Source: Acinetobacter sp. ANC 4558 (GTDB lineage: Bacteria; Pseudomonadota; Gammaproteobacteria; Pseudomonadales; Moraxellaceae). Taken from it: a stretch of 64,000 nt of DNA. Below, in pieces: positions 18,110 through 27,248 of this stretch. The notes under the pieces are model-generated. The model did not search any database. It was not told the DNA's origin and saw only the letters and a program-made list of their open reading frames with translations. A program made the translations under genes and the position numbers. The stretch spans positions 50,587 to 114,586 of the forward strand of contig NZ_NEGH01000006.1 in NCBI RefSeq assembly GCF_002135375.1, in the 5' to 3' direction. Positions within the stretch are counted from its first letter, which is position 1. Every line of letters begins with the position of its first letter.

Positions 18110-18904
18110 TTAATGTAACTTAGCAAAATACTGTGTTGGTGTACATCCAAGAGATTTCTTAAACATGGTAATAAATGCGGTTACTGAGTCATAACCAAGA
18201 TTTCCAGCCACTTGTTGAACATTTAATCCTGTTGAAAGTTGGTTAAGCGCAATAAGAATATGTAATTGTTGTCTCCAACGACCAAATGTTAAGCCTGTTT
18301 CATGTTTAATTAAACGTGCAAGTGTTCGCTCAGTCATTGCTAAAAATGTGGCCCATTGACGAAGGGTAAAACGATTTGACGGATCTTGCGTGAGTTCATC
18401 TGCAATATAACGAATTTTAGGATGCTCAGACATTGGAAGAGATAACGCTTGTATGGGCGCAATAGTGAGTTGTTCTAATAAAACATTGACTAATCTAGAG
18501 ATTGGGGTATTACATTCATATCTTTGATCTTGTTTAGCTAAATATTGAATGAGTTCTCGCAATAATGGACTAATCGCTAAAGTACAACATTTCTTTGGTA
18601 AATCAATTACATTTTCGTCAATAAATAAAAAATAGAGTTGCGCATTATCTGTAGCACGATTGCTGTGAAACATTTGACTTGGGATCCAAATTGCGTGTTG
18701 AGGTGGAGCAATCCAAACAGCATCTGTCACTTTACATACAACACCACCTGTCATGGCAATTAACAATTGTCCTTTTTCATGTTGATGAACGGGCTGTTCA
18801 ACATTATTGTCTTGAACATTTATTTTAAGGGCGATTGCAGGCTGTTCAAACTGATCGGGATTAAAGTCTAGTACTGAACAACTTAATGCGGTGTGATTTG
18901 TCAT
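18110..18904 (-). CDS. AraC-family regulator, NimR-like
   Basis: 264-residue regulator. The N-terminal cupin-like domain contains PVHQHEKGQLLIAMTGG and PPQHAIWIPSQMFHS. The C-terminal AraC domain (about 165-262) has two helix-turn-helices ending GYDSVTAFITMFKKSLG. This layout and the divergent CynX/NimT-type transporter 88 bp away match the nimR-nimT arrangement of E. coli (YeaM/YeaN), where NimR represses the transporter gene. It is convergent with the MIO-less lyase gene. The effector is unknown. Confidence 0.85.
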   Translation of the reverse strand: MTNHTALSCSVLDFNPDQFEQPAIALKINVQDNNVEQPVHQHEKGQLLIAMTGGVVCKVTDAVWIAPPQHAIWIPSQMFHSNRATDNAQLYFLFIDENVIDLPKKCCTLAISPLLRELIQYLAKQDQRYECNTPISRLVNVLLEQLTIAPIQALSLPMSEHPKIRYIADELTQDPSNRFTLRQWATFLAMTERTLARLIKHETGLTFGRWRQQLHILIALNQLSTGLNVQQVAGNLGYDSVTAFITMFKKSLGCTPTQYFAKLH

Positions 18905-18992
18905 AATTTAGAGATTAACTGTCATTATAGATATATTGTACACAAATTATTCTGATTAGAATAAATGCCATGGTCTGTACTGAGTAAAAAAT

Positions 18993-20195
18993 ATGGTATT
19001 TGCAATGAATGGTAAAAGTAAAAAAAGCATGATTTTTTTAATCATTGGAATTTTACTGATCGCCGCTAATTTACGCGCTCCTTTTACTGGATTACCACCA
19101 TTATTAGGTATTTTAAGTCATGACTATGATTTAACTACGGTTGCAGCAGGCGTGTTAACAATTGTACCGTTATTGGCTTTTGCAATTATTTCACCATTTG
19201 GTGGTTTTTTTGCTCAAAAATATGGTTTAGAACGCAGTCTATTTGGCGCTTTAATTATTATCGCCTTAGGCATTCTTTTTAGGTCTTTAGAAAGTATTTG
19301 GTGTTTATATTTAGGTAGCTGGTTGATTGGCATGGGAATCGCTATTGGAAATGTGCTATTACCAAGTTTAGTAAAGCGCGATTTTCCCGATAAAATTGCT
19401 TTAGTGACCAGTGCTTATGCCTTGACAATGGGAATTGCAGCAGCCATATGTTCAGCCATTGCGATTCCTTTAGCTAATAGTTTTGGGTGGCGTGGTGCTT
19501 TAGGTATTTTTCTTATTTTACCTGTAGTGGCAATGCTTTTTTGGTTCCAACAGTTGGGTTCGAAAACTCAACCGATAACGACCACTGTGAACTCATCTTA
19601 TGAAGGGAAAATTTGGCGTTCAAGTATTGCATGGCAAGTGACATCATTTGTCGGATTAATTTCTGCAATTTACTATATTATTATAGGATGGCTTCCGATG
19701 ATTCTAATCGAAGCAGGAATGACCCCAGTCGAAGCAGGCACACAACATGGTATTTTGCAACTGGCGACCGCAATACCAGGTTTAATTCTAGCTCCAATTA
19801 TCTCAAAAATGGATAACCAACGCCTGCCAGCGGCAATGAGCTGCATACTTTCAGGGATTGCCTTATTGGGTATCTTATGGTTTCCAGCATTAAGTTTTGT
19901 TTGGTCTATTTTATTTGGAATAGGCATTGGTGCAGGATTTATTCTTGGTTTAACATTTATTGGATTACGAACTCAAAATGCTCAGCAAGCTGTTGCGCTT
20001 TCTGGAATGTCTCAATGTATTGGATATTTGTTAGCAGCAATAGGTCCAATTGCTATGGGGGCTTTACATGATGTGTTAAATAGCTGGACAATTCCATTGT
20101 ATATTGCAATTTTATTGACAGTTATTGCGGCAATTATGGGCACATTTGCTGGACGAAATATTCATATTAATTATGAAAATAATTCAAAAAATTAA
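18993..20195 (+). CDS. CynX/NimT-family MFS transporter
   Basis: 400-residue major facilitator protein with twelve hydrophobic segments. It has the family's early LIAANLRAPFTGLPPLLG motif and a loop-2 FGGFFAQKYGLERS in place of the usual MFS signature. E. coli NimT exports 2-nitroimidazole and CynX is linked to cyanate. Next to a histidine/urocanate cluster, an imidazole-type substrate is conceivable but not shown. It is divergent from the NimR-like gene and both promoters must lie in the 88-bp gap. The start could also be ATG 19005, as neither candidate has a clear ribosome site. Confidence 0.85.
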   Translation: MVFAMNGKSKKSMIFLIIGILLIAANLRAPFTGLPPLLGILSHDYDLTTVAAGVLTIVPLLAFAIISPFGGFFAQKYGLERSLFGALIIIALGILFRSLESIWCLYLGSWLIGMGIAIGNVLLPSLVKRDFPDKIALVTSAYALTMGIAAAICSAIAIPLANSFGWRGALGIFLILPVVAMLFWFQQLGSKTQPITTTVNSSYEGKIWRSSIAWQVTSFVGLISAIYYIIIGWLPMILIEAGMTPVEAGTQHGILQLATAIPGLILAPIISKMDNQRLPAAMSCILSGIALLGILWFPALSFVWSILFGIGIGAGFILGLTFIGLRTQNAQQAVALSGMSQCIGYLLAAIGPIAMGALHDVLNSWTIPLYIAILLTVIAAIMGTFAGRNIHINYENNSKN

Positions 20196-20261
20196 AAAAG
20201 TATTCATGAATAAATTATTTCAATGATCAACAATTAAGAAAATTGCGAGAATAAATACATT

Positions 20262-20330
20262 TGTGGATTTGAAAAAAATCCACAGATTATTATGCTGTAT
20301 AAGCAACTTGAATGAGGTCTATTCAAGTTG
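20262..20330. terminator. Two hairpins between convergent genes
   Basis: TGTGGATTT / AAATCCACA (20262-20270, 20276-20284) and CAACTTGAAT / ATTCAAGTTG (20304-20313, 20321-20330) lie between the convergent MFS and LysR genes. Probably shared terminators. Confidence 0.55.
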
Positions 20331-20404
20331 AAAAATAGATCATTTATTATTAAATTTTAATATTTGGTGATAGTTAAGCCTTTTTCATTAGATTCTAATT
20401 TAAA

Positions 20405-21277
20405 TTAATGTATGAGGAAGTTCCAAATATTATTAATTCGTTCTGATAAGATAACTTTACTTCGAATTAAATAAACATCCTGAAAAAAATTATAGCCATC
20501 TAATATTTTTAATTTTTTTTCTGATAATTCATCTTCAACAAGTAAACGGGGAAGCCAAGCAACACCTAAGCCTTGTAAAACCAATGCTTTTAAATCTCCA
20601 GCATTATCTGTTTCATAAAGTGTTCTATAATTGAGTTTTTCCTCAATGATGGCATCAACACACTTTCTTAAATAAGCTTGTTTACTATATGCCAAGAGAG
20701 GGAAAAATTGTTCTAGCGTATATTGGGGATATTTATCGAATGCTGTTGTAACGGGTAATATTTCCATACGGGTAATTTTATGAAATGCAAAATATGCATG
20801 ATCTAACTGTTGTAGAGTTTGTTGATCGCAGTAACAAATCAAAAAATCACAAGAACCATCTTTGAGTAAACGCATGCCATGCTGTAAATTTGATGCAATT
20901 ATTTCTAATTTTAGGTCTTCGTAATGTGTTGAGAGTTCATGAATATATTGTGGAAAAAATTGACTGACCAATGAATGAGAAACTGCAAATTTTATAGATA
21001 GCTCATTGTTCTTAATATTTTTTTCTAAATACTTGATGGTCATATCAAGTTGATTTTGAATATTTTTGCATGATGCAATTAACACCTGTCCTGCATCAGT
21101 AAAATCGATACTTTTACTATATCTTTTTAAAATCTGAAATCCGAGTGCCTCTTCAATATTTTGAACTCTGCGAGTAAATGCAGATTGCGTGATATGACGT
21201 ATTTCCGCAGCTTTTGAAATTGATTTTTCATGTTCTAGCGCGAGCAAGTCTTCGATCCATCGAATTTCTAACGTCAT
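20405..21277 (-). CDS. LysR-family regulator next to aspA
   Basis: 290-residue LysR regulator. The N-terminal winged helix (about residues 1-65) reads WIEDLLALEHEKSISKAAEIR then SAFTRRVQNIEEALG. A type-2 periplasmic-binding-like effector domain follows. It is divergent from aspA with a 130-bp gap, so it most likely controls aspA and itself. HTH features (ITQSAFTRRVQNIEEALGFQ with arginines rather than SQPAVS) fit the YwbI/HypT-like subgroup often found with amino-acid catabolic genes. Confidence 0.88.
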   Translation of the reverse strand: MTLEIRWIEDLLALEHEKSISKAAEIRHITQSAFTRRVQNIEEALGFQILKRYSKSIDFTDAGQVLIASCKNIQNQLDMTIKYLEKNIKNNELSIKFAVSHSLVSQFFPQYIHELSTHYEDLKLEIIASNLQHGMRLLKDGSCDFLICYCDQQTLQQLDHAYFAFHKITRMEILPVTTAFDKYPQYTLEQFFPLLAYSKQAYLRKCVDAIIEEKLNYRTLYETDNAGDLKALVLQGLGVAWLPRLLVEDELSEKKLKILDGYNFFQDVYLIRSKVILSERINNIWNFLIH

Positions 21278-21407
21278 TGTGCTTTCTCAGCCAAGATTTA
21301 ATTTAAGTATTATAACAAGTGATATGCAAAAAATGCATACAGATATATTTTTTTACATTAGCCAATGATGTTTCCTTTACCTAAGATAAATTCACTCTCT
21401 AGCTTGA

Positions 21408-22826
21408 ATGACATGGCAAATGAATATTGAAATTAAGACACGGACTGAAAAAGATTTATTAGGATTTAAGGAAATTCCATTTCATTGTTATTATGGGGTT
21501 CAGACACTACGTGCACTGGAAAATTTTAATTTAAGTCCAAATAAGCTAAGTCATTTTCCAACATTTATTCAAGCGCTGGCAATGGTGAAATTAGCGTGTG
21601 CTGAGGCAAACTTTAAATTAGAAAAATTAGATGAAAATAAATATCAGGCAATACAATATGCTTGTCAGCAATTAATGCAAAAACAATATCATGAACAATT
21701 TCCTATTGATATGATTCAAGGGGGTGCTGGTACCTCAACCAATATGAATGCCAATGAAGTGATTGCAAATATTGGTTTAGAATTTTTAAATCATGCTAAG
21801 GGCGAATATCAATATTTACACCCAAATAATGATGTTAATATGTCGCAGTCAACCAATGATGTGTATCCAAGCGCGATAAAAATTGGTTTGTTATTTGCAC
21901 TTGATCAGCTCAATTTACCATTTCAAAGTCTGATTCAAAGTTTTAATCATAAAAAAGATGAATTTTCTGATATTTTAAAAATGGGGCGTACTCAATTACA
22001 AGATGCAGTTCCAATGACTTTAGGGCAAGAGTTTGGCGCATTTGCCAATACTCTACAAAATGATTTAGATAAGTTAAATCAAATTATGCCAGATGCCTTA
22101 AATGTTATAAATTTAGGTGGAACAGCAATTGGGACTGGAATAAACACAGAAGTTGCATATCGTATTCATGCAATTCAAGCATTATCTGAAATTACAAATA
22201 AAACAATCAAAAGTTCACCCGATTTAATTGAAGCGACGTCTGATATGGGAGACTTTGTTCTTTTATCAAGCTTATTAAAACGCACTGCTACTAAATTATC
22301 TAAAATCGCAAATGATTTACGTTTATTATCAAGTGGACCACGGACTGGGATTAATGAAATTCACTTAGAAGCGCGCCAACCAGGCAGTTCAATTATGCCA
22401 GGTAAAGTAAATCCTGTAATACCTGAAGCAATGAATTTAGCATGCTATCAGATTATTGCGAACGATTTAGCCATTACTTTAGCTGCAGAAGCAGGACAAT
22501 TACAGTTGAATGCGATGGAACCTCTTATCGCATTTAAATTGTTTGAATCTATTGATTTATTAGGTAAAGCAATGCAAATGTTTGAACAAAAATGCATTCA
22601 AACAATTCGTGCTAATGCAGACCATTGCCAACATTTAGTTGATCATTCTATTGGTATTATTACCGTTTTAAATCCATATTTAGGCTATGAAGCAACAACT
22701 CGAATTGCAAAACAAGCAAATGAAACAGGTGAAAGTATTTTAAGCTTAATTAAAGTTGAACAATTACTGTCTGATGAGGTTTTAGCAGATGTTCTTTCTG
22801 TAAAGAACATGGTTCACCCTAAGTAA
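21408..22826 (+). CDS. aspA: Aspartate ammonia-lyase
   Basis: 472-residue enzyme of the aspartase/fumarase superfamily that deaminates aspartate to fumarate. It has the family signature GSSIMPGKVNPV, with the mobile SS loop and catalytic Ser, QGGAGTSTNMNANEVIAN, SQSTNDVYPSA and GRTQLQDAVPMTLGQEF. These match aspartase better than class II fumarase (for example the LDEN and MIQGGAGTS context). The start is uncertain: ATG 21408 and ATG 21420 both lack a strong ribosome site. The divergent LysR gene suggests substrate-responsive control. With the neighbouring glutamate dehydrogenase it would feed amino-acid carbon into the TCA cycle. Confidence 0.88.
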   Translation: MTWQMNIEIKTRTEKDLLGFKEIPFHCYYGVQTLRALENFNLSPNKLSHFPTFIQALAMVKLACAEANFKLEKLDENKYQAIQYACQQLMQKQYHEQFPIDMIQGGAGTSTNMNANEVIANIGLEFLNHAKGEYQYLHPNNDVNMSQSTNDVYPSAIKIGLLFALDQLNLPFQSLIQSFNHKKDEFSDILKMGRTQLQDAVPMTLGQEFGAFANTLQNDLDKLNQIMPDALNVINLGGTAIGTGINTEVAYRIHAIQALSEITNKTIKSSPDLIEATSDMGDFVLLSSLLKRTATKLSKIANDLRLLSSGPRTGINEIHLEARQPGSSIMPGKVNPVIPEAMNLACYQIIANDLAITLAAEAGQLQLNAMEPLIAFKLFESIDLLGKAMQMFEQKCIQTIRANADHCQHLVDHSIGIITVLNPYLGYEATTRIAKQANETGESILSLIKVEQLLSDEVLADVLSVKNMVHPK

Positions 22827-22842
22827 ATCAATGGATTGATGA

Positions 22843-22953
22843 ATAGAAAAGATGGATATTTTTGAAAGATCTTTTCTATGGGGTAATGAACTTATGTTTA
22901 CTTGTTTCTTTTAAAAAGAGCAGGACAATCATCATACGGATGATCGTCCTGCT
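22843..22953. terminator. Tandem terminators after aspA
   Basis: Two hairpins: ATAGAAAAGAT / ATCTTTTCTAT (22843-22853, 22869-22879), and a 14-bp stem with one mismatch, AGCAGGAC-ATCATC / GATGAT-GTCCTGCT (22919-22953), followed by ATTCTATT. They separate aspA from the convergent DUF2000 gene. Confidence 0.75.
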
Positions 22954-23032
22954 ATTCTATTGCACAATTCAAATAATTATTTAAGTTTTTATATTCGATA
23001 TATCAATATGACAGAATAAAACTACACGTTTA

Positions 23033-23440
23033 TTAAGGATGAAGCTTTAGATTTTTAATGGCTTTATCTACAGACTTTTTGTGACCAACCAGTGCTAAAC
23101 CAACTAAATTAAGCTTATTTGCATCTTCTGCAAAAAATACTTGACGGTTGTCTACGTCATTTTTTGTTGTAAACATTGCTTCTACATATGGAATGATGGT
23201 GAGTTCGAGCTCCAAAGCTTTTCGATGTGATTTTTGAAGCTCCATTAAATTTGCTGTAAATATTAACATTGGCAATCCCAGTATTTTGCCATAATGCTGA
23301 TGGTTTGAATCAATATAAGTTTCACCTATTGCTTCAGGCGTTTCAGAAGCAATACCAGTTGCTAAAAATGCGACAACATTCAGTTTTTGCCACATTGCAA
23401 GATCATGACGAACAATTAACGCAATTTTAGTGTCTGACAT
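23033..23440 (-). CDS. DUF2000-family protein
   Basis: 135-residue soluble protein that begins MSDTKIALIVRHDLAMWQKLN, typical of DUF2000 (fold related to peptidyl-tRNA hydrolase 2, no assigned function). ATG 23440 is preferred over ATG 23455 because GGAAAG lies 7 bases upstream. It is downstream of and on the same strand as a LysE-type exporter and an AraC regulator, so the three probably form one unit in which the AraC protein controls exporter and DUF2000 gene. Confidence 0.8.
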   Translation of the reverse strand: MSDTKIALIVRHDLAMWQKLNVVAFLATGIASETPEAIGETYIDSNHQHYGKILGLPMLIFTANLMELQKSHRKALELELTIIPYVEAMFTTKNDVDNRQVFFAEDANKLNLVGLALVGHKKSVDKAIKNLKLHP

Positions 23441-23526
23441 AAATTTACTTTCCATGGATTAAAATGGCATCATCATGCATTCATTGGTGTTGATTCTAGA
23501 AGATTTGTGAATTTGAACTTTATCGC

Positions 23527-24138
23527 TTAATTCATTTGCATTGCGAATATTGGATACCATACACAGATGAATAGGCTCATGGCTAATATCCGATTGAATA
23601 TGATGATTTGCTGATTTGAGTTTAATAATTGTTTTGTGACAATACCTAACCAAGCCCAAGCAAATAAACAAGGAATGGAAATAAGCATGAATATTCCAGA
23701 AAGCATAAATAAAAAGTGAAGATAATTGGGGGTATTTGATAAATATATCGTAATGACAGACATTGCCATAATCCAAGATTTTGGATTGATGAGCTGTAAT
23801 AAAAAACCATGAAGAAAACCAATTTTTTGTGATTTTTTTTCTAGATTGACTTGAATATTCGGCTGATATTTATATATTTTCCATGCTAAAGATGAAAGCC
23901 ATACTCCACCAATAATACTTAAAAATAGCTTTAAAGTCGGGTGATGATTGATGCTTTGACCTAAACCAACACCAAGTAGTAAGACGAGTAACGCTGCTCC
24001 AATGCTTGCTCCTAAAATAATAGAAAAAGATTTATTTAATCCATATTGATGACTTGTACTTAAAATAAGAAAATTTGTCGGCCCAGGAGTGATGGATGCA
24101 ACAAATGCAAAAATACAAAATGCCCAAATACTTTCCAT
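23527..24138 (-). CDS. LysE/RhtB-family exporter
   Basis: 203-residue inner-membrane protein with about six hydrophobic segments. It carries the family N-terminal motif ASITPGPTNFLILSTSHQYG and the LLQLINPKSWIMAM segment. Members export amino acids or derivatives. ATG 24138 is taken as start, since the upstream alternative at 24150 is a TTG. It lies between the AraC regulator and the DUF2000 gene on the same strand, with gaps of 43 and 86 bp. The substrate is unknown. Confidence 0.88.
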   Translation of the reverse strand: MESIWAFCIFAFVASITPGPTNFLILSTSHQYGLNKSFSIILGASIGAALLVLLLGVGLGQSINHHPTLKLFLSIIGGVWLSSLAWKIYKYQPNIQVNLEKKSQKIGFLHGFLLQLINPKSWIMAMSVITIYLSNTPNYLHFLFMLSGIFMLISIPCLFAWAWLGIVTKQLLNSNQQIIIFNRILAMSLFICVWYPIFAMQMN

Positions 24139-24181
24139 AACATTTCTCAAAAAATAGACAACGCTATTTTTAAAAAAATGG

Positions 24182-25018
24182 CTAATCTAAATATAGAATA
24201 TTTGTGCAGGATTTTTGGTATTGATATAAAGTCATACCATAGCAACGTCTAAACCAACGGCCCAAATGACTTTGATCTGAAAAGCATAAATTTGTTGCAA
24301 TTGTAGCCAATGAAAAACCTTGTTTAATGAGTTCTTTTGCTTTATCTAAGCGTAATCGAATGAGATATTGATGTGGTGCTGAATTAAAAGATTGTTTAAA
24401 AACACGATTAATATAAAAGCGGTCTATGCCTACCATTTGGGCTAATTCATCTAAACTAATTTCCTTAAATATATTCTCATGTAAAATATCACGTATTTCT
24501 AAAGCAATATCGGGTAAGGATTGAATGGCATTTTCACGAAATTTAATAGATTGAGTATCAACTAATTTTTCTAATAAAAAATCAAGTTTAGTATCAATTA
24601 AAAGTTGTGGCTCTTTATGCTGAATTGCATGAAAAGTTGTGAGTACGAGGTTCGCAATTTGATGATCAGATTTTAGTGTCGACTCAATAGATAGTTCATA
24701 TGTTTTAGACTTTTTCTCAAATAAACCATCATAGCGATGTTTAATCCACTGAGGATCAATATGTAACATTTTATACGTAAAACCAAAAGGTTCTGGTGCA
24801 TATCCATCGTGAACTTCGCCAGGTTCAAGCATAAAAACTTGACCTTGATGGCTTTGGATGAGTTTTTTTCGACAATGAAATTGTTGAATACCTGATTCAG
24901 TGACACCCATTAAATAGCTTGAGTGAAAATGAGGATCGTAAGCATGACCTTTGAAATGAGCGTGAATGAGCTCTATTCCAGTTTTTTTATCTTGCTCAAC
25001 ATTGACCCAATTACTCAT
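24182..25018 (-). CDS. AraC-family regulator of the LysE unit
   Basis: 278-residue regulator with an N-terminal AraC-binding cupin (about 1-150, including HAYDPHFHSSYLMGVTESG and EPGEVHDGY) and a C-terminal double helix-turn-helix (about 175-272, with EISLDELAQMVGIDRFYINR and FSDQSHLGRWFRRCYG). It heads a reverse-strand unit with the LysE exporter and DUF2000 gene and is the likely local activator. The effector is probably the exported amino compound. Confidence 0.9.
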   Translation of the reverse strand: MSNWVNVEQDKKTGIELIHAHFKGHAYDPHFHSSYLMGVTESGIQQFHCRKKLIQSHQGQVFMLEPGEVHDGYAPEPFGFTYKMLHIDPQWIKHRYDGLFEKKSKTYELSIESTLKSDHQIANLVLTTFHAIQHKEPQLLIDTKLDFLLEKLVDTQSIKFRENAIQSLPDIALEIRDILHENIFKEISLDELAQMVGIDRFYINRVFKQSFNSAPHQYLIRLRLDKAKELIKQGFSLATIATNLCFSDQSHLGRWFRRCYGMTLYQYQKSCTNILYLD

Positions 25019-25290
25019 TGAAACCTAACATGAACACTAAATGAATTTATATGATTTTATTTTACATAAAAAGATCATACGTAACGAAAGTTTATTTATA
25101 TTTAATGTGTTTTATATAATTATTGTTTCATTACGCTTCATCATACTGATAAAAAGGAATGAACTCCATCTATAGAAATAATGCTAAATTAATCAAAATT
25201 TATTACTTGATTGATGATTATATTCTTTGCAATATCATGAAGAGAAAGAATAAATATCTTGATGACGATAAAATGATTTAGGAGTTGCAG

Positions 25291-26121
25291 ATGAGTAAAC
25301 AATTCAAAGAGCAAGTTACATTAAATGATGGTTATCATATTCCAAAGCTTGGTTTAGGCGTTTGGCAAGCAACAAATGAACAAGCAAGTGTTTCTGTAAG
25401 AGAAGCGTTACTTCATGGTTACCGCTTAATTGATACAGCATCTATTTATGGTAATGAAGAAGGTGTCGGTTTAGGGATTAAAGACAGTGGTTTAGATCGC
25501 AAAAAGATTTTTATTACCACAAAAGTTTGGAATGATGCTCAAGGTGAAAAGGCAACAACTTTAGCATTGGAGCAAAGTTTGGAGCGATTAAATTTAAATT
25601 ATATTGATTTATATTTAATTCATTGGCCTGCTGCACAAAAGGACAAATATGTTGAAACGTGGAATACATTAATTCAATTAAAGGCACAAGGATTGATTCG
25701 TTCTATTGGCGTTGCAAATTTTCATGAAGAACATCTAAAAAAACTCATACATGAAACCAATGTTGTGCCCACAATTAATCAAATAGAAGTCCATCCATAT
25801 TTGCAACAGCATGAATTACGCAAAGTAAATCAAGCATTAAATATACAAACACAGTCTTGGAGTCCATTGGCACAAAATAAAGCAATTAACGATGGTGTTA
25901 TTGAAGAAATTGCAAAGAAACATCATAAAACTCCAGCACAAATTATCATTCGTTGGCATTTACAAAATGATCTCATCTTAATTCCAAAGACGACGAACAC
26001 CTTAAGAATTAAAGAAAACTTTGATGTCTTTAATTTTGAATTAGATCAAAATGATTTGGTGAAAATTACATCGTTAGATAGAGGGGAGCGTTTGGGTCCA
26101 GATCCAGACAGCTTTGAATAA
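25291..26121 (+). CDS. Aldo-keto reductase, DkgA/DkgB-like
   Basis: 276-residue NADPH-dependent reductase of the AKR5-type group (2,5-diketo-gluconate/methylglyoxal reductases). The tetrad is visible: Asp and Tyr in LIDTASIYGNE, Lys in ITTKVWND and His in YLIHWP. Cofactor-binding IPKTTNTLRIKEN lies near the C-terminus. ATG 25291 follows GGAG by 5 bases; the frame also opens with a TTG at 25285. It is monocistronic, bounded by a strong hairpin downstream. The in vivo substrate cannot be told from sequence. Confidence 0.9.
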   Translation: MSKQFKEQVTLNDGYHIPKLGLGVWQATNEQASVSVREALLHGYRLIDTASIYGNEEGVGLGIKDSGLDRKKIFITTKVWNDAQGEKATTLALEQSLERLNLNYIDLYLIHWPAAQKDKYVETWNTLIQLKAQGLIRSIGVANFHEEHLKKLIHETNVVPTINQIEVHPYLQQHELRKVNQALNIQTQSWSPLAQNKAINDGVIEEIAKKHHKTPAQIIIRWHLQNDLILIPKTTNTLRIKENFDVFNFELDQNDLVKITSLDRGERLGPDPDSFE

Positions 26122-26131
26122 TCGTTGCGAC

Positions 26132-26169
26132 TTACAAAGCTATATATCGAGTTAAATATAGCTTTGTAA
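26132..26169 (+). terminator. Terminator after aldo-keto reductase
   Basis: Perfect 14-bp stem (TTACAAAGCTATAT / ATATAGCTTTGTAA) with a 10-base loop, 10 bp after the stop. The remaining gap to 26413 shows no gene. Confidence 0.7.
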
Positions 26170-26413
26170 TAAATTATTTTTAGAAGAATAATTTAAATAA
26201 TCAGGTTATATCTGTTTTATTACTGGTTGATCAAACTTGAGTATATTGGCTAAATAAAAAAGATTAAGTCGGTTTTACTATTAAAATAATAATGAACTAA
26301 AGTCTATATAAAATAAACCTTGTTTTGATTTATGATTTTCTTTTCTAAATGTTGAATAAGTCGTTCAACTGATTCAGTTAGCTTAGTCTATTCATATAAA
26401 AACAAGGGGTAAT

Positions 26414-26893
26414 ATGCAAAAACAATACTTATCAATTTTAGAGTATCTTCAACGTCAATTAAAGGGTACATTAAGTGAATATGAATATACACATATGAAT
26501 TATCCGACACCTGTTTCTCAATTATTAGGATTTAAATTAGTCGAAATTGAGCGAGGAATGGCGGTGCTTGAATTTCATGCTAACGCTGAAATTCATGGAA
26601 ATCAACAAGGGACGGTTCATGGCGGAATGCTTTGTGAGCTTGCAGATGCAACCATTGGAACAGCACATTCTACCGTAATGAATGAGGGTGAAAGTTTTAC
26701 CAGTATAGATCTGAAAATGACATTCTTGCGTCCTGTTTGGAAATCAATCTTAACAGCATCTGCATATCCAACTCATTCGGGTAGAACGATCAGTCATTAT
26801 TGTTGCGAAATAAAAAATGAAGAGGGAAAGGTTGTTGCGGTTGCGCACAGTGCTGTTATGACATTACGTGGAGATCAAGCGAAAGGACGTTGA
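26414..26893 (+). CDS. PaaI-family hotdog thioesterase
   Basis: 159-residue single hotdog-fold protein that probably hydrolyses an acyl- or aryl-CoA thioester. The motif NQQGTVHGGMLCELADATIG carries the HGG and acidic residue typical of PaaI/YbgC-like thioesterases, followed by SIDLKMTFLRPV. An AAGGGG ribosome site lies upstream of the ATG. It stands alone. Its closeness to aromatic catabolic genes fits a role in freeing CoA from dead-end intermediates, but no direct link is visible. Confidence 0.85.
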   Translation: MQKQYLSILEYLQRQLKGTLSEYEYTHMNYPTPVSQLLGFKLVEIERGMAVLEFHANAEIHGNQQGTVHGGMLCELADATIGTAHSTVMNEGESFTSIDLKMTFLRPVWKSILTASAYPTHSGRTISHYCCEIKNEEGKVVAVAHSAVMTLRGDQAKGR

Positions 26894-27248
26894 TCAAATA
26901 AGTGGCGTTGGTGTTTGGATCACGTAGAGCCAAATATGTAATATGTTTTGCGCTAAAAATATGTGATGAGTGTAATAGCGTAAAGTTCATTGGTAAAACA
27001 GCCAATTAAGTTATCAGTTGATTGTCACATTTCTATCTTACATTCATACATTTTTTAGATACTAATAATGTAATTATGATAATTAGGTGACAGTCAAAAT
27101 TTGAATTAATATTTTTTATAGATCAAAAACAGCATAAAAAAGAATAAATACAATTTTTAACATATTGATTTTCTGATTTCTTTGTTAAATTATATAAATT
27201 TTAAAAGTCAATTAAACTTTAGTCTATGATTAATTATCAGGCAAGATA
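26894..27248. other. Intergenic region before the transporter
   Basis: About 350 bases of AT-rich DNA with no convincing ORF, hairpin or repeat. It presumably contains the promoter of the MFS gene. Confidence 0.5.
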
